Origin: Mangifera indica
Taxonomy: Eukaryota > Streptophyta > Magnoliopsida > Sapindales > Anacardiaceae
Length of the DNA: 64,000 nucleotides
Direction of reading: 5' to 3'
NCBI RefSeq assembly: GCF_011075055.1
Contig: NC_058147.1
Span: 5,828,001 to 5,892,000 of the forward strand
Shown: positions 1-12,581 of the stretch, piece by piece
How the letters are laid out: each line of letters opens with the position of its first letter
Numbering within the stretch: position 1 is the stretch's first letter
Made by a program: the position numbers and the translations under genes
The notes under the pieces: model-generated
Seen by the model: the letters and a program-made list of their open reading frames with translations, nothing else
Databases searched by the model: none
Told to the model about the DNA's origin: nothing

Positions 1-612
1 TCCCTTGGTCAAATACAACTTTTTGTTGAATAGTAGGCAAATAAACAACACACTCAAGCTTCTCCTCTATCTCCTCTTTGAAAAATGCAGTGTGACTTCT
101 ACATTTTGGTTCAGTCATGATGCACTGGATTCTTTTTTAATATTATATTCTACCATAAGCCTTCACAGCCATATCAACTCATATACACCCTATGCCATTG
201 CCCGAAATTCAGCCTTTGCTCCTAGCTACCATAGTCTGCTTCTTTCTTTGGCAGGTTACTAAATTCCTTTAAACAAAGGTGCAGTAGCATGAGGTTAACC
301 TTCTATCATTTATCTAGTCAACATATGTGAATGTTTCAATCTTACGCTCAGTGTTCTTCCCAAAAAAATAGATCCTTAGTCATTTTCAGATGTTACAAGA
401 TCTGGTTCACAACCTCCAAATGCTTCTCTTGTGGATTATACATGTGCTGATTCGCCACTCTAGCGAAACTCACTAGCTCCCTAGTCCCAAGTCTTATTCT
501 TCTCTAATACTTTCATTTCCTCTGTTACAACCTCCTTCCACTTAGGATGACCTAAAGCTTCCTATATTGTCTTAGGCAATTCTACACTTGATACATAAAG
601 AACAATTGCATG
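1..612 (-). mobile_element. Decayed Ty1/Copia pol fragment (RT start and RNase H end) in a PDS5 intron
   Basis: Read on the minus strand in changing frames, the segment resembles Copia polyprotein. Near 600-480 there is a block like the reverse transcriptase start (ALGHPKWKEV then EEMKVLEKNKTWD). Near 460-390 there is a block like the RNase H region (YNPQEKHLEVVNQIL). From about 255 down to 1 the C-terminal RNase H part appears in two frames (KKQTMVAR, AEFRAMA, VYELIWL, later CVVYLPTIQQKVV). Most of the reverse transcriptase between the first two blocks is missing, and there are stops and frameshifts, so it cannot be active. No LTR is seen; the element continues past the window edge. It lies antisense to PDS5, in the intron before the first visible PDS5 exon. 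Confidence 0.75.
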
Positions 613-1029
613 AAACCTTGAAGATAGCTTATCATAGGATACATACTTGGAATTAGGGTGTTTTATCTTGTTTTTGATATGGATTTATCCTAATTGGTAA
701 TCATCTAATTATGTAGGAGAATTATATATATTAGCTAGCATTGTATCGCAGTGAAATATATCAGAAATAATGAAAAAATTACAGTAAGCTTTCACTTACT
801 GCCTTTAAAATATAATCTTAAATATTTTAATTAAGATAAGAGTGTAGAACAGAACATTGAGAAATGAAGCAGCAGTAATCTGATGTAATATGCTCCTCAT
901 GGGGCAGCCCTCAATGCTGTAATGGTGTTTCAACAAATTTAAGTATACTCTGTATGAAAGTTACTCCGGAAGCAGTATTAAAATTTTTGTTTGATTTGCT
1001 TGCTGTTGCTGTTATTTTACCTGATGTAG

Positions 1030-4000
1030 GCTATTGTCAGTATGTTTCCTTTGCTTCTGAGAGGTTCTGAAGAGAAGTTCCTAAAGTTGCTAAAGGGGAA
1101 TGACATGGTTAATGATAAGCTGATCGAAGTTTTGGCAAAAGCCGGCTCTCATATTTCTCTCAAATTTAGGTAAAATTCTGGAGCCTTCTTTGTATTGTTT
1201 GTGGCACTTATTTTGTTAGAATGGTATACCGTGAAGTCTGACTATGAAGGAACTTAGTTGTATATGCTTTTTCTTCTAAATATTTTTGTTTAAGCCAAGG
1301 CTTGAATGGATGCTCAAATCTGGACTTCCATTTTAGTTATTTATTTTTTCATCTTCTGAGAAGTATTTATCTTTTTAATTTGTAATAAGAGTTTATCATA
1401 CTGCTATTTTCCTTCTTGGTTCATTTTTTAGCAACCAAAATTATTGGGGAATAGGTTTCAGTGACACTTTTTCAGTACACTTAACCTGCTCCCATCCCTT
1501 GAATGCCTACCGGGAGGCAGGATTCAATTCCACTTCCTTGATATGACATTAAGAATCTTTTAATTTCTAAGTTATAGATGAAGTTTTGAATGATCACATG
1601 TGTTTTTATTATGTTTCTTTTAGGGGAACCTTTTTCACATTTTGTTTCCTTGAAGCTCATTTTGGTTTTGGTTTTATTTTTTTACAAGGCTCTTATTTAC
1701 TGTATGATTGAACATCTCTTTTGTTTCTGTGTAGTGACATTTACCCTTTGTTGGAGGGATTGTGTCTTGAGGGAACTCGAGTGCAGTCCAAATCTGCTGT
1801 TTCTGCAATTTCTTCATTAAGTGGCACTTCTCAGCAACTTGTTTTCTCAAACTTATGCAAGGTGTACTATTCTCAACTTTGAATTAATTGCTGCTGTATG
1901 CAATTCTATCTATATATTTTCCACTCTGCTCATAAAATCTCAATGCTTTACACTTCTATTTAATATGTTTTGCTTAGTGTTGATTTGGCTGTACCATTGC
2001 CTAATTGGCTAGTTTGCTATCTGTTCAGTGCCCTTTTTTTTTAAATATTTTTGAATGGTGTTGTGATTGTTGTGAAATATTTATTATGTGTTTACATGCT
2101 ACCTGTTGTGCTACTAAAAAAGGACTGAGATTTGCTTCCTTTAATTGCAGTTTTTAGTTGATGGCAGTTTTAGTGGTTTAGGCAAGCTGTTGGTGATCTG
2201 CGTCACATGGACTTATTTAATTATTTTGCTGATTAATGATAATCCGACTTGATTTCTGTCTATCTCTTCAGAGACTTGTGGAGTCCCTACACAGGGGGTG
2301 GAAAATTCCAACTGTCTTGCAATCATTGGGTTGCATTGCACAATATTCTGTCTCGACTTTTGAAACTCAAGATGAAGATATCACACCATATATATATAAA
2401 AACATCATTCAAGTAAGATATGCCAGCTGCACTAGATTTCTGCTTCTATGTTTTCTGCTTTGCTAGACCTGTGGATGGATAGATTTGTGCATTTTTTTTT
2501 TGTGTGCGTCATATGCCTGTGATTCTGTGAATATATGTATGCTGAACAGTGTGAATTTTATTTGTCCAGGTGGAACTCTTAGATGATCTAGCCTCATTCA
2601 ATCAGACTTGTCAGTCTGATGCTTCTTGTGATTTGAAGGTCAGTTTTGGATTACAGAAATTTAAATAATAAATTATTAGTTTATGTTTTTTTTTGAGATA
2701 TGTTGATTTTTTTAATCTGGAATTGATTATACCTATCAAGCTTGGACTATCATGTGTATGGTTGGACATAATATGGTAAAAACTGATAAAGTGAATGAAC
2801 ATGAGGCCTATGATATCCAAGCAAGTTAAAAATTTGTCAGCATATGATATTCAAGCAAGTTAAATTTTTTTAAATAAATGGGAAGACATTGATTCACAAT
2901 GAAAGCTATACAATGATCTGTAAAAAGATGAACAGTTTTTTGGGTGTTAACAAGTAGTATCTCTTTACATGGTTATTTTAGTTTTGTTTGTGCTTGGCAG
3001 ATTTTTGGGCTCAAAACTCTTGTCAAGAGTTTCTTGCCACATCGAGGATCTCATGTCAAGAGGAAGATTGATGAATTGCTAAATGTTTTGTCTAAGATGC
3101 TCCCAAGAGCTGACACTTCTGATGATCTCCTTTTATGGTATGATTATATAAATATTTGTGGGTTTTAGTCACCTTGACTTCTGCTGACAGAGCCTTTATT
3201 TTTCAAACACTTTTCACTTAGTATTTACTGGATCTTAATTTTATTTAAGTTTGTAGTTGGAGCTCTATTTATATTTTGATGCTTGAACACCAGAGTTAAT
3301 TTGTCAGAGAAAAATGTCTTGTCAATGCTGGTCTAGAGTTTGGTTATATACTAATCTATGTCATGAGAAGTTTTTATGCCTGAGTGTCTCCTGTTGCGCA
3401 TTTATAAGGCAATTAAATATATGATATTCATGAACTTTGAGTTGATAAAACTATTAAAGGAGGGTGTAATATTTACTGTCAATTATGCATGATTCTGAAC
3501 TCCATGGACAGTTTTTCTTGGGAAAAGATAGTGGAAAACATATGTTCCTCATCTTCTCATTTGTGATTAATTGCATTATATACAATAATCAAAGGCATTT
3601 AGCTGCTTGTGAGAAAAAGAAAAGGAAAATTTTAGCGTAAATAAGGCATTGCACTTCTAAAGATGCCTCACTTTTGAAAGTTGTGCATTTTTTAGTGTTG
3701 TTAGCATTATGGCTTAAGTTTTTCAATATATTAGTAGACTTATTTACTGCTTATGCTTGTTATTATCATGGGTTATGCAGTGAAAGTATAAGATTAGCTG
3801 CCGCAAAATCTGTTCTCCGGCTTTCGAGAAGATGGGACTTGCATATTTCACCAGAGGTTTTCTCTTCTACAATTTCAGTGGTCAAGGTAAGCATGTTCAG
3901 TTGTGCATGAATAGATCAGCAGGCTAAAATGGCTGTAAATACTAGTCTGAAGCTTCAGTTTTATTGGCTTGTGCTTAGCAGTGATGAGCATTTTAAAACT

Positions 4001-7000
4001 AGTATTAAGTTTATCTCAGATTGACATATGGATTTGTGAATTTATAGTCTATATGGTGAACACTTCACAACAACTAAATGTTTTCAGATATAGATTGTTT
4101 GATAAAAGGTAAGAGAAACACATTCCAGTAGGACTATGTTCGGGCAGCAGTAATGGAGGTTTAATGCTTAGCTTTTTTCTGGTTGTTATTTCATTTTCTT
4201 TCAAAGGTTCCATCTTCTAATCTTTTTCGTTTGGTAGTTTATTCCTTAAAGTTGTTTGTTGATGTCTGTGATGGTACATGTAAGTTTAATGTTGAAGTAA
4301 ATTCTTGATCTAAAGAAAATGTCTCAAAGGGCTTGAAATATCTGTATGTCTTGAAAGTAATTTTTATGAATGTCTCTAAGAAAACCATTGTAAATTAAGT
4401 TAACTTACTAAGACTATTACCTCTTGCTAGAAATTTGCATTGATCGCCTTTGATTTTCTTTTCTACTTGGCCTCTCTTGTATACTTTTTTTATTCAGTTC
4501 GCTCTCTTATAATATACTTTATCATTCTGATCATTCCTGTCATGTTCCAGGACCTGTCTGCATCTGCTCGTAAATCATATCTTCATAAAACGTACAAGTT
4601 GTTAAAGGCACATCTTCTACCCAGTAGATATGCATGTGCTTTTGCATTTGCTGCCTCTGATTGCCCAAAGGATATGCGAGATGATGTTGTATGTTTATAT
4701 CTCTTATATTATACTTAGTTATTCTAGCTATTGCTTCTATTAGATTTGTATTCTGACACTTCTCTTTTAGTCCAATTATATGGAAAAATTCATCAAGCAA
4801 TACAGTATAGAAGCTCGAATTCGCCAGAATTCTGCAGCACAAGGGGTGTCAATTACTGATTACCCAGCATATGTAGTGGTATTCTTGATCCATGTTCTTG
4901 CACATGATAAGAACTTCCTACTTGAAAACTTTCAAGATGAAGGGAAGATTGCTAAGTTTTTTTGGTAAGTTCACTTCTGCAGACAGTTTCTGTTTTGAAG
5001 GATGAATTAACTAGTTTGTCATGGTAATATAATTACTAATAAGGTGATGCTACCTGGATTTTTCCCTATCTGCAGTCCACTTTTTTCAATACTGAAGGCA
5101 TTAGTCAATGCATGTATTGTTGATGGTGACATGGATCTTGTTAAAGATGCTATCTTATATTTGTTTTGTATCTTTCGTGCTATTAAAAGAGCTGAGGATG
5201 CTGTTGATGCTCAGAAAACTCCTGTAAGCATTGCATTTCCTCGGATGTCTTTTTCCGCCATGATTTTTTGCTTTATCTTATGTTTGATTGTGAGGTTCTT
5301 GCACAATGCAGAATTTGCATGTTCTAGCAAACATTGGAATAGCCATTGTGAATGAATTAAATCATAATGGCATGCCTTCCTCACGTGCCCCTGGACTGAT
5401 TCTTTTGCCATCATCATTATATCAAATTAGTGTTGCTAGGAAGAGTGAAGAGGCAAGTTTTCAAATTGATCAAATTGTGAAACAATTTACATTATAATAT
5501 GTTCTTATTTAGTTGTTGTGTGCAGGTTAGTTTAAAACTTTTTCCTCAAGTCAGTTTTGAACAAAGTTTTGTTGAGCGAGTAGTTCATATTTTCAAATCT
5601 AATTTTTCCCTGGTATGTTAGTTGAAGCTGCCTTTCACTGAGTTGATCATATATTTATCATTCTGAATCATTGTCTGAATATTCTTGTTGGGGAAAATTG
5701 TCTCTGCTATATTTCAGACTGCAAGGAATTTTTTTCCTAAACGTAGCCAAAGGCGTCAAGTAGATAGCACAAAGCCAGCTATCACTTACAGTGAAATGGA
5801 CATGGTAGTAGGCAAGCAACATGATTTGCCAACATTTAGTGCAATGGAGTCCAAAAATAAACATGTTAGGAAGGAAACCAGTGCAAGATGTAACCAGAAA
5901 ATGGTTCATTCCTCTACTGCGCATGTAACAAGTGGATTGCTCAATAAGTGTTTTACTGCAGAGGAGTGCAAAAATGGTGCAATTAATAGTTCAGCATTAA
6001 TTCTGGAGAAAGGGCTACTTTCTTCCTGTGATTCTGTAGCTATGGAAAGTATTACTGAATCACAAGTTTCATCTCAGAATAATGAAATAAGAGCTGATTC
6101 TTTGAAAGAGAATGTTGAGCTGTATAGTAGTATTCCTGCTGAACCTTCGAAATACTCCACAGCTAAGTTCAAGGATCCTTGCAGTTCAAAGGTACGATTT
6201 AATGAATTAGATAATGGATCAGGAGGCATGCAATTCTACTCCAACAATCTTCCATCCCAGAATTTGTTTCTGATTATGTATATCTATCTTTTGAATTTGT
6301 CAAAGTGAATCATCATTTGACAGACCAGTATAAATCTTTTGTTTTACTTGATCATATATAGTGCTTTTATATATATTAAGAAACCACTTGAAAGTTTAAG
6401 CTATACGGTGAGTCTAACACATCGTTTCACATGAAATTTAAATACGATTTTAAGGCCTTGTAGTATTCAATGAGAGACATGCATGTTTAGACTTTCCTTC
6501 TCTGTGTATTTGGCCCTGACTTATATTTTAATATTGCATTTGTGAATTTTCAGACCTCATATGATAGTCGGGAGGTTCAGTTATTATGCTTGGACAGTGA
6601 GGACTGTGAGACTATTGGTGGTGACTCCTTGTCAGAAAGAGTAAGAGTAAAAACCAAAGACTTTTTTATTGGTTTGCAACTCTGGATTTTTATTATGGTT
6701 GCATGGGATTCAGTGGAATTGGATCTGTTGTGAAATTTATGAAATCCTAATTCTTAATTTTAAATTATTATTCAATTTATCTCTTATTTTTTATTGTTTC
6801 ATCAATTTCAATTTCAATGAGGCTATGCTTGTTTTTTAATTACCGATCTTGTATGCAGTCCACTGTTTTATTGATTTCTCTTGTTAATTATATTCTCTGT
6901 TATCTTTCTATTTTAAGGACGTTTTGTTGCAAGAGGATTCAAAGACCATTCATTTACGGAATGGGTGAGTTCTTAGCAGTCTCTCACTAAATGTTACTGG

Positions 7001-9351
7001 CATTTTAATGCACTTTTTTAATTTCATTATTTTTGTCTTACTCTTGTTACTTCCTTTCCTTGTTCTGGTTCATTTTTGTTTAATTTATTGACTTCTCTTA
7101 GGTTTCTTCTGTTTACCTGTCTAACTAGGTTGGAGCTACTCTCAGGTCTTTTTGTAAATTTAATTTTCTCATAAAATTATTCCTTTTCAAGCTGAACATA
7201 TTTAGTTTTTCTGCTACTTTCTGGCTTTGTGGACATTTGTTCTTTAGTGGGGATTCTTCTCACACTAATTCTGACTCTTTCCAAAGACATAAACACAACT
7301 CTTTATTTTCTAAATTTAGGTTTTTTTTTTTTGGGGGGGGTGGGTTGTGGTGTGGTGGTGCTGTTTTACTTAAGGGATCTCGGTAACCCTTTTTGGTCAC
7401 ATAAATGGTATGGGATTCTCTTTCTCCCTCTCTATCTATCTATGCCTGTGCTTTTGTGTGTGTGTGTATTATTCTTGTAATTTTTGTCACATTTCTCTCT
7501 TCTCCCACAGTTAAAAGGAGAGATTTTTCATTTTTGTTGTTTTCCCTGTGACTTCTATTTGTCAAGCTTGCTGTTCTCATAGTTATGGGAATTTACCATC
7601 CCTTCCCTGTGTTCAGGTGATCACCAATTAGTGCTTGTTGCTTTTCATTATACTAATTTATTTGTTTTAGAGAATTCTTTCATCTTTAACCACATTAGAA
7701 ACTTTGATCATATATGACCTAAGGACGTCTATTTGATCTCTGTGGGTAAACATAATAAGAGCCTTACACCTTCACCATCAAAGTCATTTTTATTGTCTGT
7801 ATATATCATTCATTGCACTTGGTTATCCATAAGCTCAGGTATACCTGTTCCAGTGATTGTGTGTCACTTTCATGTTTCAGTAATCTGAAGAAATGGGTTG
7901 ATACATTTGGAGAACCTGCTGGCCAAGAGCAAAAAACTTCATCAAAACAGGAGTGTGGAAAGTTTTCTGGCAGAACAGTTCCTTTGGCTGGTAATAATTT
8001 GTTGATTTATTTATGTACCTTAAATTTCCAATGTGGCAAATTAGATTGCTTCTTGTATGGTAATTTATTTAGCTATCTATTTTTTATATGGATGTGCTAT
8101 GATCATATAAGTTTTTATTTGGTTGTAAAGAGGTATTCACTGGACTTATAGCCCTATAACAGGATTCAAAATCTGCATGTATCACCATTATTCATCTTTA
8201 TTGTAAAGCTACACCAACATAATTTAGTGGTTTTTACATCTCACACATTTGGATTTATTTTTATTGGGACAAAACATTTGGTTTTGCGGAAAATTTTATT
8301 GCTGTGGACCTCAGCTTAAACCTCAGCCTAATGTAAAAGTCACTTAGGCAACTTCTGGTTGTCACTTTATGGTAGTGACATGATTTCAAATTCAGAATGG
8401 GGATTCCAAAGAAGCATTATTGAGACTTCAACTGTACTCTTCTGTGGTATGACAGCACATTGCCTCATTACCTGTTGGGATGGTTGATATCTAAAAACCT
8501 CTGTAGAACACAAACGCAGTTGTTAGGCACCATTGATAATAAATAGATTTTTGACTTAGGCTCCTTTACAAGCTTTTCGTTTTCAATATTTTATATAATG
8601 TTATGAATATCTTACTCTGGTTTGCAAGCCAAATTATTAATACAGGTTTTGATGGATTTAACATTGGCCTATATTGTTCGTTGATATTTTAGTGGTTACC
8701 ATGGTAGTTTTCCTCAACATATTGCTCTCACCTATTACAGGAACTGATAGTAGTTCCTTCAAATCATGGAAGCATAATCCAGTTGTTTGTTATGGTTTAA
8801 TTTGCGAGAGTACATTCTGCACATTTCCACATTATCTGTATGTCACCTCAGTTTTTAAGTTGATAATGATGTTTCTAATCTCATGAATTTTTTGTAATGG
8901 GTTAACTTCTGCAGTTAAGGGAAAGAGGGGACGAAAAACTTTGGAAGAGATGTCAGTCTCAGAAGTCATCAATTTAAATGACGACGTTGTAAGCCTTTCT
9001 CTTATTATCTTACCTTTCTTCATGCTTTGAGGAAATCAACCAAAAATGCTTGATTTGAAAAGTCAATCCTAATGAAAACCTTATCATTTGCAATATTAAA
9101 CCTGTTATTAGAAGCATTATTTTGAATTAATCTTTGTTCACTTCTTTTGCATAGAGATGCTACTCATAATTACTGACCATTTTTTATATTGAATAACTCC
9201 GTGGTTTTGGTTGTATGGGTAAAACCGTAAAAATATCCTTCGTATGTAAGAACCCTCTCGCACAATATGCAATCTGAAAACAATGTTTCATTCATTTCAG
9301 GGTCTCAGAAGAAGTCAGAGACAGAAAGTTAAAGCGGCTGCCATGGTATAA
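1030..9351 (+). CDS. PDS5: Sister chromatid cohesion protein PDS5 homologue (long, PDS5A/B type), 3' half
   Basis: PDS5 binds the cohesin ring with WAPL and acetyltransferase factors and regulates sister-chromatid cohesion in the nucleus. Eighteen exons join in frame to 774 codons: 1030-1169, 1735-1861, 2272-2412, 2570-2638, 3001-3137, 3781-3886, 4551-4688, 4771-4964, 5076-5223, 5312-5452, 5526-5612, 5718-6191, 6554-6640, 6918-6964, 7881-7990, 8741-8794, 8915-8988, 9301-9351. HEAT-repeat segments are recognisable, for example [32 protein letters not shown] and [17 protein letters not shown]; the tail is Ser/Lys-rich with a basic KGKRGRK stretch. The N-terminal ~half (roughly 650 residues by comparison with Arabidopsis PDS5A) lies upstream of the window. 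All introns are GT-AG except the one at 5453-5525, which reads GC-AG with the consensus AG|GCAAGT. The tail after the HEAT region is shorter than in Arabidopsis PDS5A as I remember it. Exact acceptor of the first exon (1030 or 1041) is uncertain. Confidence 0.88.
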
Positions 9352-10304
9352 TTTAGTTTTACTTCTATCAGAAAACTACTTCTGGTAATTGTGACAACAC
9401 AAAAAATTGTTTAAGTTAGGATTAAAACTAGCTGAGATGTCAAATATATCTACTCTTAGCTGTCTTCAGAGTAGTTTGTAGTTGACTGAATTCGTGGATT
9501 TCAATGGAGGCAACATTGCGTATTAAAATTCCACTTTCTTATTGGAGTTACCATCCATTTTTCTGTAGTTTATTTTTGGTTTTGCATGTGATCCATTTAA
9601 TTCTAATTAAATCTATTGGCAGCGATTTTTCACCTGAAGTCTGGAAAATCCTTAATTCAATAGATTGAGAAGAGGGCAGGGTAGCAGCGTGCATTGTATT
9701 TTATTTTTAAAATTTTTGTGGATAGGACATGAAAAAGTTTATCCCTAACAATGTTTCCAGTGATCGGGAATTAACTTATCAATCGGTATTATTTAAATAA
9801 ACATTAGATATAACTTTTATATATTTAAATATTATGTTTTAAATACAATTAATTAGGGTCCCATTTATATAATGATAATTTAGTAATATATATATATATA
9901 TAAATATTTTAAAAATGTGTTTGATCAGAGTAATTTTTTATTATTTAAAACAAAGTATTATCATATTTAATTAGCGAGATAATAAGAGAATATTAATCTA
10001 TTATTTTATTTTGTTTAAATCTTTTTTAATATAATTATTTTAAAATATTTTTTATTTTGTTTGTTATATTAATTAAAAATAAATATATTTTTATCTTATA
10101 TAATTATAATAAAATTAAAATTATTTTAATAATCTTTTAATACTTATGATAGATATGTAATCAATTGTCTTTTTTATTACATATTATATCATTTTTAATA
10201 ATATATTATTTGTCATATCATTATTATTAATAAAAAATATATAAATGTTTTATTATTTGACAACTAAACAAAATAATTTTAGTAATAAAAGGTTGAGTAT
10301 TAGA
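9352..10304. other. Intergenic, AT-rich, after PDS5
   Basis: Contains the PDS5 3' UTR region, then from about 9780 a stretch of extreme AT content with TATATA runs near 9890. No coding pattern or RNA gene seen. Confidence 0.6.
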
Positions 10305-10314
10305 GTAATTTTTA

Positions 10315-10937
10315 GGCCAAACGACTATTTCCCACCCAATAGTTTTTTCAAATGTTTTAACTATATAGATTTAACCAAACCCTAACTCGTCATTTTTGCT
10401 ATAATATTAAAAATAAACTAAAATAGAATCTAATTTTGCCCCCCTAAACTTTAAAAACTAAAATTTTCTAAGTTTTAAAAAATCACAGTTTCACCCTAGT
10501 TTTGAAATCTACGATCCCAAAGCAGCCTCTCCTTCCGGCGAATACTTTCCTCCCATTTGGAGGCTCGATCGGCTTACTTCGTAGTTCTTCGTCTCCCCAG
10601 ACGAAGACGAAGCCGTCGTCTTCGTCTGGGAAGACGATCGTCGTCCCAGTGGGAGGACGATCGTCTTCCCAGACGAAGACGACGGCTTCGTCTTCGTCTG
10701 GGGAGACGAAGAACTTCGTCTTCCCCGACGAAGTTCTTCGTCCCTCTTCCCGTTTCCGACGCGATCGAGCCTCCAAATGGGAGGAAAGTATTCGCCGGAA
10801 GGAGATGCTTTTATTTTAGGGTGAAATTGCGATTTTTAAAACAAGCTTTTAAAGTTTACAAAAGGAGATAAAATTTTTAGGCGTTAGTTAAATCTAATAA
10901 AAGGTACATTTGAGACGCTAGAAATAGTCGTTTGGCC
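10315..10937. mobile_element. Fold-back Mutator-like non-autonomous element, copy A
   Basis: The ends are perfect inverted repeats of 17 bp (GGCCAAACGACTATTTC). The element is flanked by a perfect 10-bp direct duplication, GTAATTTTTA, at 10305-10314 and 10938-10947, a length fitting Mutator-type insertion. The GC-rich interior is itself an inverted repeat: 10532-10574 matches the reverse complement of the region near 10760-10805, and the central GAAGACGAAG-rich arms around 10595-10703 pair with about one mismatch in 53. No transposase is encoded. Open frames here are low-complexity by-products of the inverted repeat and are not genes. Confidence 0.85.
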
Positions 10938-11127
10938 GTAATTTTTAATACATCGAAGCAAATGCCCTCCAAGATATAACATACATTTCCTCTTGCTATT
11001 TCTTGAGTAGTTAAGTAGGGACGAGAAAAAAAAAAGATAAATTATATAGATATAACAAATGATGACAAATATGTATGCAAAAATATATTTATAAAATTTA
11101 AATACGGAAAAAAATATTAAACTCATA

Positions 11128-12345
11128 TAACAAATTTAAATAAGAGTAATGTTATATGTATATATTTTTGGGAGAATGACTATTTCTCACCCATCTTTTG
11201 ATGCTTTCTCAAAATGCCACCCACGACAGATGAAAATCCAGTTTTCCTACCTATGAGCTGTTAAAATGGATGATATTTGTTTGCATAAGGGTAAAATGCC
11301 CATTTTACCTTTGTTAGATGAAATGACAAAAATACCCCTCAATTTTATTTCTCAAAATTGATGTGAGGGTTTTACCATTCACCCCCCTTAGGTTTTAGAA
11401 ACTAACATTTTCATCTTACCTAAAGTTTTTAAACTTTAAAAACTAACATTTTCACTCTCAAACCTAGGGTTTCCATAATTTTCAAAATACAGCCGCCCCC
11501 CATAACTTTCAAAACTAGCATTTCACCCCCATTCTTCAACTTCATCTCCCGACGTCTTCTCCGACGTTGTCACTGACCTCCTCCTTCTCCTGGTGCGACG
11601 GCGGTGGTGCGACGAAGAGATGGAGATCTTTTCGTCGCACGATGCGACGAAGAAACCTCTCTTCGTCCAGATCTAGGTGATCGGTTTCAAACTTCGCTCG
11701 TCGTCCAGATCTGGGAGATCGCTCGATGAAGGTCTCTCTTCGTGGCTCGTCGCATCTGGAAGAGGCGACGACGAAGGACGATGAAGCGTCGTCCTTCGTC
11801 TGTTCTTCCAGATCTGGACGACGCTTCGTCGTCCAGATCTGGGCGACGAAGGGTCGTCCTTCGTCGTCCTTTGTAGTCGGAGATGGGAGATTGGTCGAAT
11901 GCATCGGCCGTCGATGGTGGCCAGAGAAGGAGCAAACCCTAGGGGTGAAATCTAAACTTTTCAAACTTTGAGGATGGGTTAGTTATTAGTTTTTAAAACC
12001 TGGAGAGGGGAAACGGTAAAATTTAAAAGTTTTAAGGTTTTAAATAGCAAATAACGATTTTGCCCCTGTCCCTAATTGAAAAATTGGACGACAGTTTGGT
12101 CACGGGTGGGAAAACTGGATTTTCATCTGCCGTGGGTGGCAATGTGAGAACGCATCAAAAGTTGGGTGGGAAATAGTCCTTCTCCCTATATTTTTTATAC
12201 ATAATTTAGATATATAAATAATATATTATTATATGATTAAATATTATTTTATTTTTAATTTAAAATTATTTAATTATATAATAATATATTATATATACTT
12301 AAATAATTTTATTATTTATATAATAAATACTGAATAATGTAAAAA
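11128..12345. mobile_element. AT-rich MITE interrupted by Mutator-like copy B
   Basis: Sequence on either side of copy B (about 11128-11169 and 12187-12345) joins into an AT-rich element of the same type seen near 19255-19575 and 47575-47775. It has a start like AGTAATGTTATATGTATATA and a shared core ATGATTAAATATTATTTTAT. Boundaries are approximate because termini are short and degenerate. Confidence 0.45.
11170..12186. mobile_element. Mutator-like non-autonomous element, copy B
   Basis: Long terminal inverted repeats of at least 75 bp with a few mismatches: the left end GGGAGAATGACTATTTCTCA mirrors the right end ...GAAATAGTCCTTCTCCC. Both carry CAGATGAAAATCCAGTTTTC further in. A 9-bp duplication TATATTTTT flanks it (11161-11169, 12187-12195). 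The interior (11540-11940) is GC-rich with repeated CGTCGTCCAGATCTGG-like units in both orientations. It has no transposase. Confidence 0.8.
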
Positions 12346-12581
12346 AAAAAGTCATTAAAAATATTAAGTTTAATGGAATTGAAATATAAACCATAGAAAA
12401 ACAAATTTAACCGTTTAACCAAACACCACCTCCAAACAAGAGCAAAGACTTTGCTGACTGAGAAAGATAAACACAAAGCAAAATCGTCAGTTGTCTCCCC
12501 TCGTCTCTGGAGTACGCCGTTCCTCCTCAATCTGTTTAAACTGATAACATGCTCAGCTTCAACTGAATTACTCTTCTTCAA
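12346..12581. promoter_or_regulatory. Upstream region and likely 5' UTR of the SGT gene
   Basis: The 236 bp before the SGT start codon change from AT-rich repeat to a CT/CA-rich leader (12470-12575) typical of a plant 5' UTR. No clear TATA box position can be assigned. Confidence 0.35.

Noticed and set aside
1470..1545. B box-like GGATTCAATTCC as a second SINE
   Set aside because: No A box at proper spacing and no tail; it lies in a PDS5 intron without other support.
10483..10871. Overlapping open frames on both strands, Ser/Arg/Asp-rich
   Set aside because: They arise from the GC-rich inverted repeat of a transposable element; composition is low-complexity and mirrored on both strands.
11542..11971. 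Open frames on both strands around the CGTCGTCC repeats
   Set aside because: Same cause, inside Mutator-like copy B; no conserved domain.
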